In this document: piece after piece, positions 17,058-25,226 of the stretch | How positions within the stretch are numbered: the first letter of the stretch is position 1 | Layout: each line of letters begins with the position of its first letter | Source of the DNA: Bradyrhizobium sp. WSM3983 | GTDB taxonomy: Bacteria; Pseudomonadota; Alphaproteobacteria; Rhizobiales; Xanthobacteraceae | Length of the DNA stretch: 64,000 bases | Direction of reading: 5' to 3' | Assembly (NCBI RefSeq): GCF_000473045.1 | Contig: NZ_AXAY01000004.1 | Location: forward strand, 248,001 to 312,000 | Position numbers and translations under genes: made by a program | The notes under the pieces: generated by a model | The model's database searches: none | Told to the model about the DNA's origin: nothing | Seen by the model: the letters and a program-made list of their open reading frames with translations, nothing else

Positions 17058-18005
17058 CTACTTGATCAGCCCTTTTTCCTTGTAGTAGCGGATCGCGCCG
17101 GGGTGCAGCGGAACCGGGCTGCCGGTGGCCGCCGCCTCGAGCCTGATCTCCTTGCCCGCCGCGTGCGCATTGGCGAGCTCGGGCAGCGATTCGTAGACCA
17201 GTTTTGTCATTTGATAGGCGAGGTCGTCGGAGACGGCGGAGCTGGTCACGAGGTAGTTGACCACGGCCGCGGTCGGCACGTCCTTGTCCTGGCCGGTATA
17301 GGTGTTGGCGGGAATGACCACCGAGATGAAGGGCGGGCCGATCTTGTCCACGGTCTCCTTCGGTACGGCCACCACCGCAATCGCGCTCGAGCTCGAAAGA
17401 TCCTTCAGCGAGGCCACGCCGAGGCCGGCAGACTGCAAGGTCGCACCGAGCTGCCTGTTCTTCATGAGGTCGACGGATTCGGCGAACGGCAGATATTCGA
17501 CCTTGCCGAGATCCTTGTAGCTCATGCCGGCGGCGGCGAGGATCGCGCGCGAGTTCAGCTCCGTGCCCGACTTGGGCGCACCGACCGACAGGCTCTTGCC
17601 CTTGAGGTCGGCGAGCGTCTTGATGCCGCTCTCGGCGGTCGCGACGATCTGGATGTAGTTCGGATAGATCGCGCCGATGGTACGCAGCTTGTCGAGCTTG
17701 CTCTTGAAGCCGGCTTCCTCGTCGCCGTCCCAGGCGGCTTTCAGCGAGTCACCCAGCGTGAACGCCAGCTCGCCGCGGCCCTGCTGCAGCAGGATCAAAT
17801 TCTCGACCGACGCCTTGGTGGCCTGCACCTGCGTCTTCACGTTCGGAATCTTGTCGCCGTAGATCTTCCCGATCGCGACGCCGAGCGGATAGTAGACGCC
17901 GGAGGTGCCGCCGGTCAGCACGTTGATGAAGGATTGCGCCTGCGCGCAAGGTGCCGACGCCGCCAGAGCAAAAGCCGTGGCCACGCCGAGAATCGTCCGT
18001 TTCAT
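17058..18005 (-). CDS. TAXI family TRAP transporter solute-binding protein
   Basis: A 315-residue periplasmic binding protein. A signal peptide (MKRTILGVATAFALAASAP then CAQAQ) precedes the family opening FINVLTGGTSGVYYPLGVAI. Further TAXI features are QATKASVENLILLQQGRGEL and DLKGKSLSVGAPKSGTELN, with the ligand-binding domains spanning the rest. The ATG at 18005 gives a normal signal peptide; an upstream in-frame extension to 18209 runs through repeats. First gene of the operon with the fused permease, DUF1850 and SDR. The ligand is not predictable, but TAXI proteins often bind glutamate or other dicarboxylates. Confidence 0.93.
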   Translation of the reverse strand: MKRTILGVATAFALAASAPCAQAQSFINVLTGGTSGVYYPLGVAIGKIYGDKIPNVKTQVQATKASVENLILLQQGRGELAFTLGDSLKAAWDGDEEAGFKSKLDKLRTIGAIYPNYIQIVATAESGIKTLADLKGKSLSVGAPKSGTELNSRAILAAAGMSYKDLGKVEYLPFAESVDLMKNRQLGATLQSAGLGVASLKDLSSSSAIAVVAVPKETVDKIGPPFISVVIPANTYTGQDKDVPTAAVVNYLVTSSAVSDDLAYQMTKLVYESLPELANAHAAGKEIRLEAAATGSPVPLHPGAIRYYKEKGLIK

Positions 18006-18341
18006 GGTTGTTGTACTCCCCAAACCGGCGGCGAAATTGGCCGGATGAGGCGTTCGGGTCAACCCATCCAAAAGACAAAATAGGGCTGCGGTAAACGGCA
18101 GGAACTCGGCAGGTGCGGCGACGTGGCGCAGCCAGATGAATTCATCTGGTTGAGTCGGTCGAGCAGCGGGCTCAGTCACCTCTCCCGCTTGCGGGAGAGG
18201 TCGGCGCAACGCGCCGGGTGAGGGCTTTCTCCTCTAGGGGATTGCCCCATTGCGGAGACACCCTCTCCCCACCCCTCCCCCGCAAGCGAGGGAGGGAGCG
18301 CACCGTCCTCGCGGCGACAGCGTGTCAGCCGCAGCGAACCG
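18006..18341. other. Intergenic region with hairpins, no gene seen
   Basis: This 336-bp gap between a divergent start at 18005 and the end of the next minus-strand gene holds no convincing ORF. It contains a GATGAATTCATC palindrome (18136-18147), the hairpin ACCTCTCCCGCTTGCGGGAGAGGT (18178-18201) and CCCTCTCCCC...GAGGGAGGG (18261-18297), which belong to the CTCTCCC repeat family also seen at 8589. The part next to 18005 must hold the promoter of the transporter operon; I cannot identify its -35/-10 with confidence. Confidence 0.6.
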
Positions 18342-18821
18342 TTACTGGAACGTCATGTCCAGGCACTTGGAGATGTCGGAGCCGAGCCCGGAGGAGATGG
18401 TGATGCAGCCGCGGATCTTCTGCGCGGCCATGTCGGCGGCCCAGATCGAGTAGCCGCCGGGGCCGAAGAACGAGTTGGTGTTCGGAGGCTCGGTCTCGGT
18501 CGCATCGAAATCATAGTGCCCGTCGGTCTCGAAGATGCGCGGCTTCTTGGTGCAGCCGCCGTCGGTCTGGACGTTGATGACTTCCTTGTTGTCGCGGGTC
18601 AGCGCCAGCGAGACCTGGCAGCGGAAATATTCCGAGGTCTTGGTGTTGAAGAGATAGGTGTAGGACTTGCAGGTCGCGGTGTTGAGCTTGCCCGGCGCAA
18701 GGCCACGGCTGCACGAAATCCGCTGGTTGTGGCTGAGCTGGTAATCATCGGCCCGGGCGGCCGGCGCGAGCGCCGTCAGCGACAACCCGGCAATCCAGCA
18801 AAATTTAATGACATGGCGCAT
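18342..18821 (-). CDS. Exported protein of unknown function
   Basis: A 159-residue protein with a signal peptide (FCWIAGLSLTALAPAARA, cleavage near residue 25). Its mature part has six Cys, spaced as would suit disulfides (RISCSRGL, TATCKSY, FRCQVSL, GGCTKKP, GCITISS, KCLDMTF). It ends in KCLDMTFQ. The ATG at 18821 is preferred over 18830 because GGTGGGGAT then sits about 8 bp upstream. A longer frame to 19121 has poor coding character. I do not recognise the family; the Cys pattern and export suggest a folded periplasmic protein. It appears monocistronic. Confidence 0.7.
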   Translation of the reverse strand: MRHVIKFCWIAGLSLTALAPAARADDYQLSHNQRISCSRGLAPGKLNTATCKSYTYLFNTKTSEYFRCQVSLALTRDNKEVINVQTDGGCTKKPRIFETDGHYDFDATETEPPNTNSFFGPGGYSIWAADMAAQKIRGCITISSGLGSDISKCLDMTFQ

Positions 18822-19014
18822 TCGAATCATCCCCACCAATATCTTTGTCGTGTTGCGTTCTAGACTGAAAGCGGAACATAGTCGCGAGGGGACCAAGGGA
18901 AAATCACAAACTGCTGGGCAAGACGTGAGGCGCTGCGGCGGCATCGCAGATTGACCCGGACACGCCGTTCGTGATTTGTTCAAAATGGGCGCCCCCACGA
19001 CGGGGAGGATGATG

Positions 19015-19317
19015 ATGGCATTTTCAATCAAGACATTTGCTATGGCGGCTGCGCTGGGTGCGCTCGCCGCCCCCGCATGCGCACAAAGCGCGGCGACGCC
19101 GTGGGAGCTCAAGCCGGACACCGGCTATGCCTATGACAAGGAAGGCAAGACCTTTTCCTACAAGATGGGCACCAGCAATGCCGGCGAACTGCTGAAGGGC
19201 GCCAAGAAGGTGCCCAAAGGCACGCTGTTCTTCATCGGCCAGAACGGCCAGCTCTACATGCGTAGCGGGCAATACCTCGAAGGCGACGGCAAGTTCAAGT
19301 TCGGGTCGGATCATTAG
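19015..19317 (+). CDS. Small exported protein of unknown function
   Basis: A 100-residue protein with a clear signal peptide (MAFSIKTFAMAAALGALAAP then ACAQS). The mature part is Lys/Gly-rich and contains GKTFSYKMG and LFFIGQNGQLYMRSGQYLEG, which read as beta-strands. Three consecutive ATGs follow the ribosome-binding GGGGAGG; the last, at 19015, has the best spacing. It is divergent from the preceding gene and followed by an inverted repeat. I recognise no named family. Confidence 0.7.
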   Translation: MAFSIKTFAMAAALGALAAPACAQSAATPWELKPDTGYAYDKEGKTFSYKMGTSNAGELLKGAKKVPKGTLFFIGQNGQLYMRSGQYLEGDGKFKFGSDH

Positions 19318-19345
19318 GCTCGCGGCTCTCGCCACAAACGAAGCT

Positions 19346-19445
19346 GCCGTAGGGTGGGCAAAGGCGCGTTAGCGCCGTGCCCACCATTTATCAGCATGCT
19401 CTGATCTTGAATGGTGGGCACGCTCCGCTTTGCCCACCCTACGGC
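19346..19445. repeat. Intergenic inverted repeat, family D
   Basis: GCCGTAGGGTGGGCAAAG and CTTTGCCCACCCTACGGC are an exact inverted pair at the two ends of this 100-bp segment, with GCGCC...GTGCCCACC and GGTGGGCACG as an inner pair. It lies between two convergent genes. The layout is that of a miniature inverted-repeat element; no transposase is present. Confidence 0.75.
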
Positions 19446-19452
19446 AGCGCCA

Positions 19453-20670
19453 CTAAAACGCCGCCGCCAGCTCCCGCGCGCCGGCATTGTTGCTGTTGCT
19501 GTCCATCCGCGTATCCGTCACCGCGAGCAGCTTCGCCACCGTGTTGTGGCGGATCGCGACCGGGTTGCGCTCGTAGCCGCCGCGCTGGAAGAAGTTCGAG
19601 GTCGGCACCTGCTCGCGCATGGTCTGCGGCATCGTCACCATGTCGAGGCCGGTGCCGTCGCCGGTGAGATTCATCATCTCGAGCTCGGCCGCCGTGAGCG
19701 GACGGGTGTAGCCCTTGGCACGGGCGAACAGCACCGAGGTCAGGAGCTTGTGGGTCTGCAGCATCGGCCCGATGTCGATGTCCAGCACCATCGCATGCAT
19801 GGCCCAGCCCTGCGCGGTGTCGCCGATCTTCTCATGCTCCGACCAGGTGTCCGGCACCGACTTCGCCTGCGCCACCATTTTCTTCAGAACGGTGAGCTTG
19901 TGCTCGAGCGATTGGCGCGCCGGCCCCGAGGTGCGCGCCACCTTGTCGGAGAGCGCACGGATGAACTCATGGCCCTGCTCGGCCAGCAGCTCGACGCTGT
20001 TGGTGGTGAGCAGCTGGTTGTAGCCCATCGCGGTCGAGATCGCGCGCTTGCCGCCATGCTCGATGCCCGCCTGCACGTCGAAATTGCCGGTGCCGCCGGT
20101 CTCGAACGAATAGACCCGCACCGCCTGCTCGCGCGTGAGCCCGGACGCGAGCGCGTAGCGCGCATACGCGCGCTTGAACTCGACCTCGGAGGTCGGCCGC
20201 TGTGGCGTGAATTGATAGAGATCCTGCGCGGCGCGCAGGAGATCGGAGGCCACCGGAAGCGGCTTGCGCGTGGGGCGCTCCGGCGTTTCCTCGGGCTCCG
20301 GATTCACCGGCCGCTTCGGCCCGGTATAGACCGGCGGTTGGTCCAGCACGTAATCGTCGAGCGTGATCTGCTGGCCGCTGCGCCGCTTGGCGTTGCGGCC
20401 GCGCCGCTTCTCCGTGACCTGGCCCCAATAGGCGCCGGCCTCGGCATCGAAGGCGCCGCGGATCTGCTGATACTCGGCCAGCTTGCGGCGATAGTCGAGC
20501 ACGGCCGGCGATGCGCCCCCACTTTGCGCAAAAAACTGCGACAGGAGCTGGGCGTTAGCATTTCTGACGGCCGGCGGCAGCGTGTCGGACTCGCCACCAT
20601 GTGCGGCGGGGACGAGCAGGACGAGCGCGAGTGGAACCAGCGCCAGATGTGTTCGAATCGAATGATGCAT
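19453..20670 (-). CDS. Exported protein with a lytic-transglycosylase-like motif
   Basis: A 405-residue protein with a signal peptide (LALVPLALVLLVPAAHG) and a long, mostly helical mature part. Residues about 190-225 read VRVYSFETGGTGNFDVQAG and then KRAISTAMGYNQLLTTNSV. The first recalls the catalytic-Glu segment of lysozyme-like transglycosylases (ES-x-G) and the second their GLMQ-type motif, so a peptidoglycan-active role is possible. This is inference from short motifs; the protein is common in Rhizobiales as an uncharacterised family. It is monocistronic, convergent with the small exported protein. Confidence 0.75.
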   Translation of the reverse strand: MHHSIRTHLALVPLALVLLVPAAHGGESDTLPPAVRNANAQLLSQFFAQSGGASPAVLDYRRKLAEYQQIRGAFDAEAGAYWGQVTEKRRGRNAKRRSGQQITLDDYVLDQPPVYTGPKRPVNPEPEETPERPTRKPLPVASDLLRAAQDLYQFTPQRPTSEVEFKRAYARYALASGLTREQAVRVYSFETGGTGNFDVQAGIEHGGKRAISTAMGYNQLLTTNSVELLAEQGHEFIRALSDKVARTSGPARQSLEHKLTVLKKMVAQAKSVPDTWSEHEKIGDTAQGWAMHAMVLDIDIGPMLQTHKLLTSVLFARAKGYTRPLTAAELEMMNLTGDGTGLDMVTMPQTMREQVPTSNFFQRGGYERNPVAIRHNTVAKLLAVTDTRMDSNSNNAGARELAAAF

Positions 20671-20741
20671 GCTGCCCTCTTAGCAGGCATCCGGTAACCG
20701 TCACGTTAACGCGCCGTTTACCTCTTTTTTCGTCTCTTGCA

Positions 20742-21368
20742 TCACTTCCAGGCGAATACCGGCTGTTCCAAATCGGTGACGCGGGTGTGTCGCCCCGCCA
20801 GCACCTCGCGGAACTGGTAGATCAGCGCCGCCGTCGGCGCGTGGATCACGCTCATCTGGTGATGGAAGCGGATCACGCGACGGCTGCTTTCGGGGATATC
20901 AGTGAAGTCGAAGGCGTCGTCGCGCTCGATCGTGTCGAGCGCAATGCGATGAACGGAGGCGACCTCGTCCGGGTTTGGCACGATCGCGTCGCTGCTCGCG
21001 GCCCAGACCACGACCGGCGTGATCAGATAGCCGGAGCGCGTCGGATAGTCGTCGAGCAGGCCGAGCACGGCGTCGGCCGGAAGCTTGAGCGCGAGCTCCT
21101 CGTCGAGCTCGCGCAGCGCCGCTTCGACCGGCGTCTCGCCGGCATCGCAGCGTCCACCCGGCAGTGCCCACTGGCCGCGATGGGCGCGCAGATTCGATGC
21201 GCGCTTGGTCAGCAGAAACGCCGTGTCGTCGCCGTCATGGGATGCAGTCAGCGCCAGCACCACCGCGGCGCGCTTCAGCGCCAACGGCGCGGCCGCATCA
21301 GGCAGCCGCATGAATGAAGCGCAGGCATCTGCGATATTCCGTCTGGTGGCATCGCCGAAAGCTCTCAT
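20742..21368 (-). CDS. Nudix hydrolase, CoA pyrophosphatase-like
   Basis: A 208-residue Nudix protein. The Nudix box reads GRCDAGETPVEAALRELDEE (about residues 72-91), with the metal-binding RE-x2-EE intact, while the residue before the final hydrophobic position is Ala rather than Gly. LTKRASNLRAHRGQWALPGG just before it is the arrangement of the CoA/NADH pyrophosphatase subgroup (NudL/YeaB), whose UPF0035 block reads L-x3-R-x4-H-x-G-x3-PGG. It should hydrolyse CoA-type dinucleotides. It is divergent from the thioesterase gene with a short shared promoter region. Confidence 0.88.
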   Translation of the reverse strand: MRAFGDATRRNIADACASFMRLPDAAAPLALKRAAVVLALTASHDGDDTAFLLTKRASNLRAHRGQWALPGGRCDAGETPVEAALRELDEELALKLPADAVLGLLDDYPTRSGYLITPVVVWAASSDAIVPNPDEVASVHRIALDTIERDDAFDFTDIPESSRRVIRFHHQMSVIHAPTAALIYQFREVLAGRHTRVTDLEQPVFAWK

Positions 21369-21440
21369 GATGCTTGACTACACCAGGACCGCGCTCGATG
21401 AAACGAGGAGAGATCAAGCCTTGCAAGGATGGACGGAGCG

Positions 21441-21866
21441 ATGACCAGCAAGACCGCCGCAAAGCTCAAATCAGACGGCTGGACCATCCTGGAGGCCACC
21501 GGCTTCATGCACCTCGTCGGCCCGTTGTGGGAGCGCAAGGTCGACGGCCAATACGAATTCGCACTCGCCACCGAGGACAAGCACCACAACCGCCGCGGCA
21601 TGGTCCAGGGTGGCGTGATGATGACGTTTGCGGACCGAACCTGCGGCATGACCGCCCGCTACGTCTCCGGCAAGGAGTACATGGCGACGGTGCAGCTCGA
21701 CACGCATTTTGTCGAGGCCGGCCAGATCGGCGACATCCTGATCTCCCGCCCCCGCGTGGTGCGCTCGACCCGCAGCCTGATCTTCATGAGCACCGAGGTG
21801 ACCGTGGATGACCGCTGCGTGGTGATGGCCAATGGGGTGTTCAAGATTTTGAAGGGGCCGAAGTAG
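21441..21866 (+). CDS. PaaI-type hotdog thioesterase
   Basis: A 141-residue single-hotdog protein that should hydrolyse an acyl- or aroyl-CoA thioester. RRGMVQGGVMMTFADRTCG (about residues 54-72) is the conserved active-site helix segment, with the Asp in the position used by PaaI-type enzymes. The start at 21441 (MTSKTAAKLKSDGW) has ACGGAG just upstream; an in-frame start at 21429 would add four residues. Next to a Nudix CoA pyrophosphatase, it may belong to acyl-CoA housekeeping. The substrate is unknown. Confidence 0.85.
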   Translation: MTSKTAAKLKSDGWTILEATGFMHLVGPLWERKVDGQYEFALATEDKHHNRRGMVQGGVMMTFADRTCGMTARYVSGKEYMATVQLDTHFVEAGQIGDILISRPRVVRSTRSLIFMSTEVTVDDRCVVMANGVFKILKGPK

Positions 21867-21895
21867 GTCGCGCCGGGCTGCACCGCTGCCTCCTC

Positions 21896-21975
21896 ATCAT
21901 TGCGAGCGTAGCGAAGCAATCCAGAGTCTTTCCGCGGACGCAGTTCTGGATTGCTTCGCTGCGCTCGCAATGACG
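21896..21975. repeat. Intergenic inverted repeat, family C
   Basis: CATTGCGAGCGTAGCGAAGCAATCCAGA is matched in reverse by TCTGGATTGCTTCGCTGCGCTCGCAATGA, with the spacer GTCTTTCCGCGGACGCAGT between. The long, near-perfect inverted repeat makes one extended hairpin. Elements of this sequence are, from general knowledge, very frequent in Bradyrhizobium genomes. Confidence 0.8.
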
Positions 21976-22022
21976 GAAGTAGGTGGCTATGCTGCTCCCA
22001 ACGAAGCTCAAGGAAACAGCCC

Positions 22023-23045
22023 ATGCAATACCGCCAACTCGGCCGCAGCGGCCTGAAAGTGTCGCCGATTTGTCTGGGCACCATGATGTTCGGCGGGCCG
22101 ACGGATGAGGCGGCATCAACGCGGATCATAGCCAGGGCCCATGACGCCGGCATCAATTTCATCGACACCGCGGACGCCTATTCGAAGGGCGGCTCCGAGG
22201 AGGTCGTGGGACGCGCGATCGGCAGCAACCGTCACGCCTGGGTGCTCGCGACCAAGCTCGCCAATCCCATGAACAGCGATACGCGCAATGATCCCAATCG
22301 CGTCGGGCTGTCGCGGCGCTGGGTGCTGCAGGCTGCGGATGAAAGCCTGAAGCGGCTCGGCACCGACCACATCGACATCTACTATCTGCACAAGGAAGAC
22401 CATGCGACGCCGCTGGAAGAGACGGTGCGCGCGATGGGCGATTTGATCCGCGCCGGCAAGATCCGGTACTTCGGCGTCTCCAATTACCGCGCCTGGCGAG
22501 TCGCCGAGATCTGCAACATCTGCGACCGGCTCGGCATTGACCGTCCCGTAGCAAGCCAGCCCTATTACAACGCCATGAACCGGATGCCCGAGGTCGAGCA
22601 CTTTCCGGCCTGCTCCTATTACGGCCTCGGCATCGTGCCCTATAGCCCGCTGGCGCGCGGTGTGCTCACCGGCAAGTACAAGCCCGACGCCGCTCCGGAC
22701 AAGGAAACGCGCGCCGGCCGCAACGACACCCGCATGATGCAGACGGAATGGCGGCCGGAATCGCTCCAGCTCGCGCAGAAGATCAAGACTCACGCCGAGA
22801 AGAACGGCATCACCGCCGGCCAGTTCGCGGTGGCCTGGGTGCTCAACTCAGCCTTCGTCTCCTCGATCGTCGCCGGTCCGCGCACCGAGGAGCAGTGGGA
22901 CGGCTATATCCGCGCGCTGGACTACCGCTTCACTGCGGATGACGAGGCGCTGATCGACCGCCTGGTCGTGCCGGGTCACCCCTCGACGCCGGGCTACAAT
23001 GACCCCGCCTATCCGATCGAGGGACGGCGCGCGCGGACGGCGTAA
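22023..23045 (+). CDS. Aldo/keto reductase
   Basis: A 340-residue NADPH-dependent oxidoreductase of the AKR superfamily (YajO/Tas-like group). The family opening YRQLGRSGLKVSPICLGTMM is present. Catalytic residues are visible as Asp and Tyr in FIDTADAYSKGGSEEVVGRA, Lys in LATKLA and His in YYLHKED; the cofactor loop is near the C-terminus (VAGPRTEEQ). AAGGA precedes the ATG by about 8 bp. It lies 14 bp before a TPR-type gene and probably shares a transcript with it and the CoA-transferase pair. The substrate is unknown. Confidence 0.92.
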   Translation: MQYRQLGRSGLKVSPICLGTMMFGGPTDEAASTRIIARAHDAGINFIDTADAYSKGGSEEVVGRAIGSNRHAWVLATKLANPMNSDTRNDPNRVGLSRRWVLQAADESLKRLGTDHIDIYYLHKEDHATPLEETVRAMGDLIRAGKIRYFGVSNYRAWRVAEICNICDRLGIDRPVASQPYYNAMNRMPEVEHFPACSYYGLGIVPYSPLARGVLTGKYKPDAAPDKETRAGRNDTRMMQTEWRPESLQLAQKIKTHAEKNGITAGQFAVAWVLNSAFVSSIVAGPRTEEQWDGYIRALDYRFTADDEALIDRLVVPGHPSTPGYNDPAYPIEGRRARTA

Positions 23046-23059
23046 ACTTTGGAGACAAG

Positions 23060-24373
23060 ATGGTGCTTGAAGACCGCTACGGCCTGCCGCTCTCTACCAC
23101 CTCCGATCAGGCCGCGTCCGCCTATCGCGAAGGCGTCGACCTCATGCTCGCCGGCTGGACCGGCACGGCGGAGACACTGGAGCGCGCGATTGCGGCCGAT
23201 CCGGATTTCGCGCTGGCCCACATTGCCCGCGCCCGCGTGCACGCGTTCTACCAGCAAGGCGATCTCGCACGGAGCAAGGCGGCGCTCGCGCGCGAGCTCG
23301 TCGCCAAGCGCGGCACGGAGCGCGAGCGCTCGCATGTCGAGACGCTGGCACTTGCGATCGAGGGACGCGGGCTCGACGCGATTGCGGCAATGTTCAAGCA
23401 TATCGACGCGTGGCCGCGCGATGCCGTGGTGCTGTCGCTGCCGCTTGGCGCATTCGGCCTGTTCGCCTTCTCCGGCATGGCCGATCACGACCGCGCCCGG
23501 CAGGAGCTGTGCGAACGCGTCGCGCATCATTACGGCGAGGACTGGTGGTTCCTGACCATGTCCGGCTGGGCGATGACGGAGAATGGCGATGTCGCCCACG
23601 GCCGCGCCGTCACCGAGCGCGGCTTCAATTTGCGGCGGGCGAATGCCCACGCAGCACACGCGGTGCTGCACGCGATGTTCGAGGACGGCTCGATCGAGGC
23701 GGCCGATCGTCTCGTCGACGAGTGGATTCCGACCTATGACCGCGCCGGCATCCTGCACGGCCATATTCTCTGGCACCAGGCGCTCGGCGCGCTCGAGCAC
23801 GACGATGCGGCCCGCGCGCTTGCGATCTATGCCGACGTGCTGCAGCCCACTGCCACGCAGGCGCCGCCGCTCAACGTCGTCACCGACAGCGCCTCGCTGC
23901 TCTGGCGCCTGTCGGCCTATGGCCATGCCGTGCCGAAGGCGCTCTGGGTCGAGGCCGACGCCACTGCGCAAAAACTGTTCCCGAAATCGAGCCTGCCCTT
24001 CGCTGACGTCCACATGGCGCTGTTTGCGGCCGCGACACAAAATCGCGAGGCGTTGGCCGCACGCCTTGCCGTGATCGAGCAGCGGCTTGCCGACGGCAAA
24101 CTGCCGGCAGGCCCCGTGGTACCCGCGATCTGCCGCGCGCTGGCAGCCTTCGCGGATGAGAATTACGCTGCTTGCGTGCGCGAGCTCGCGCCTGTCCTCG
24201 CCGACGTCGTGCGCATCGGCGGCAGCCACGCCCAGCGCGAGCTGATCGAGGACACGTTCCTCGTTGCCCTGATGCGCAGCGGCGAGCTGCCGCGCGCCCG
24301 CAACCTGCTCGACGCCCGCCTGCACCGCCGCCCGTCCCTGCGCGATACGCGCTGGCAAGCGGCGACGGCTTGA
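23060..24373 (+). CDS. TPR protein of the TTC38 family
   Basis: A 437-residue soluble helical protein resembling the TTC38 family. No signal peptide is seen. Helix pairs with TPR character run along the whole length (for example LERAIAADPDFALAHIARAR, and the HGHILWHQALGALEHDDAA stretch around residue 235). Such proteins often sit beside oxidoreductase genes in Rhizobiales, but the function is unknown. It starts 14 bp after the aldo/keto reductase, and the CoA-transferase-like gene follows after 34 bp, so the four genes could form one operon. Confidence 0.75.
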   Translation: MVLEDRYGLPLSTTSDQAASAYREGVDLMLAGWTGTAETLERAIAADPDFALAHIARARVHAFYQQGDLARSKAALARELVAKRGTERERSHVETLALAIEGRGLDAIAAMFKHIDAWPRDAVVLSLPLGAFGLFAFSGMADHDRARQELCERVAHHYGEDWWFLTMSGWAMTENGDVAHGRAVTERGFNLRRANAHAAHAVLHAMFEDGSIEAADRLVDEWIPTYDRAGILHGHILWHQALGALEHDDAARALAIYADVLQPTATQAPPLNVVTDSASLLWRLSAYGHAVPKALWVEADATAQKLFPKSSLPFADVHMALFAAATQNREALAARLAVIEQRLADGKLPAGPVVPAICRALAAFADENYAACVRELAPVLADVVRIGGSHAQRELIEDTFLVALMRSGELPRARNLLDARLHRRPSLRDTRWQAATA

Positions 24374-24407
24374 GGCAGGATGGAGAAAACACGGCCGGAG
24401 GACGCCC

Positions 24408-25226
24408 ATGACCGAGATCGTTGCGCTGGAGGCGCTGGCCGCGCGCGTTGCACCCGGGCAGTCGCTGGCGATCCCGGTCGACGGTTCGGGCGTGGCGATG
24501 GCGGCGACCGCGGCGCTGCTCGAAACCGGTATCCGTGACCTCAAGCTCATCTGCGTGCCGATCTCGGGCCTCCAGGCCGATCTCCTGATTGGCGCCGGCG
24601 CAGTCGCCTCGCTGGAAACCAGTGCGGTGTCGCTGGGCGAGGCCGGTCCCGCGCCGCGCTTCACCGCGGCCGTCAAGAACGGCGCCCTCACTATCCGCGA
24701 CTCCACCTGCCCCGCAATCTATGCCGGCCTGCTCGCCGCGCAGAAGGGCGTGCCGTTCATGCCGATTGCCGGCATCATCGGCAGCGATCTCCTCAACGTG
24801 CGGCCCGACTGGCAGGTGATCGACAGTCCTGTCGGCGAAGCGCGCAAGGTGGTCGTGGTGCCAGCGATCTCGCCCGATGTCGCGCTATTTCACGCGCCCG
24901 AGGCCGACCGCGCCGGCAATGTCCGCATCGGCCGGCATCGCGAGCTCGCCGACCTCGCTTATGCCGCGAAGCGCACGCTGGTCACCGTGGAGCGCATCGT
25001 CGATCGCAATCTGCTGGAGAGCGAGGATTCCGCCGCCGGCGTGCTGCCCTCGCTCTATGTCGATGCCGTCGCGGTCGCCGCGCGCGGCGCCTGGCCGCTG
25101 GCACTGTGGGACGAATATCCGGTCGACGAGGCCGAGATCGCGCGCTATGCGGCGATGGCGCGCAGCGAGGACGGCTTTCGCGCCTATCTCTCGGCCTTCC
25201 CGACGCATCGCAAGCGGGTGGCCTGA
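24408..25226 (+). CDS. CoA-transferase-like subunit A (GctA/IpdA family)
   Basis: A 272-residue alpha-type subunit of the family I CoA-transferase fold. Conserved parts are the glycine-rich LAIPVDGSGVAMAATAAL opening, the RDSTCPAIYAGLLAAQKGVP segment and the ALFHAPEADRAGNVRIGRH beta-strand region. Subunit A of glutaconate CoA-transferase and of the ring-cleaving hydrolase IpdAB share this architecture. The stop overlaps the start of the next gene (TGATG), so the two subunits are co-translated. Substrate is unknown; see the finding on the missing glutamate in the partner. Confidence 0.82.
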   Translation: MTEIVALEALAARVAPGQSLAIPVDGSGVAMAATAALLETGIRDLKLICVPISGLQADLLIGAGAVASLETSAVSLGEAGPAPRFTAAVKNGALTIRDSTCPAIYAGLLAAQKGVPFMPIAGIIGSDLLNVRPDWQVIDSPVGEARKVVVVPAISPDVALFHAPEADRAGNVRIGRHRELADLAYAAKRTLVTVERIVDRNLLESEDSAAGVLPSLYVDAVAVAARGAWPLALWDEYPVDEAEIARYAAMARSEDGFRAYLSAFPTHRKRVA

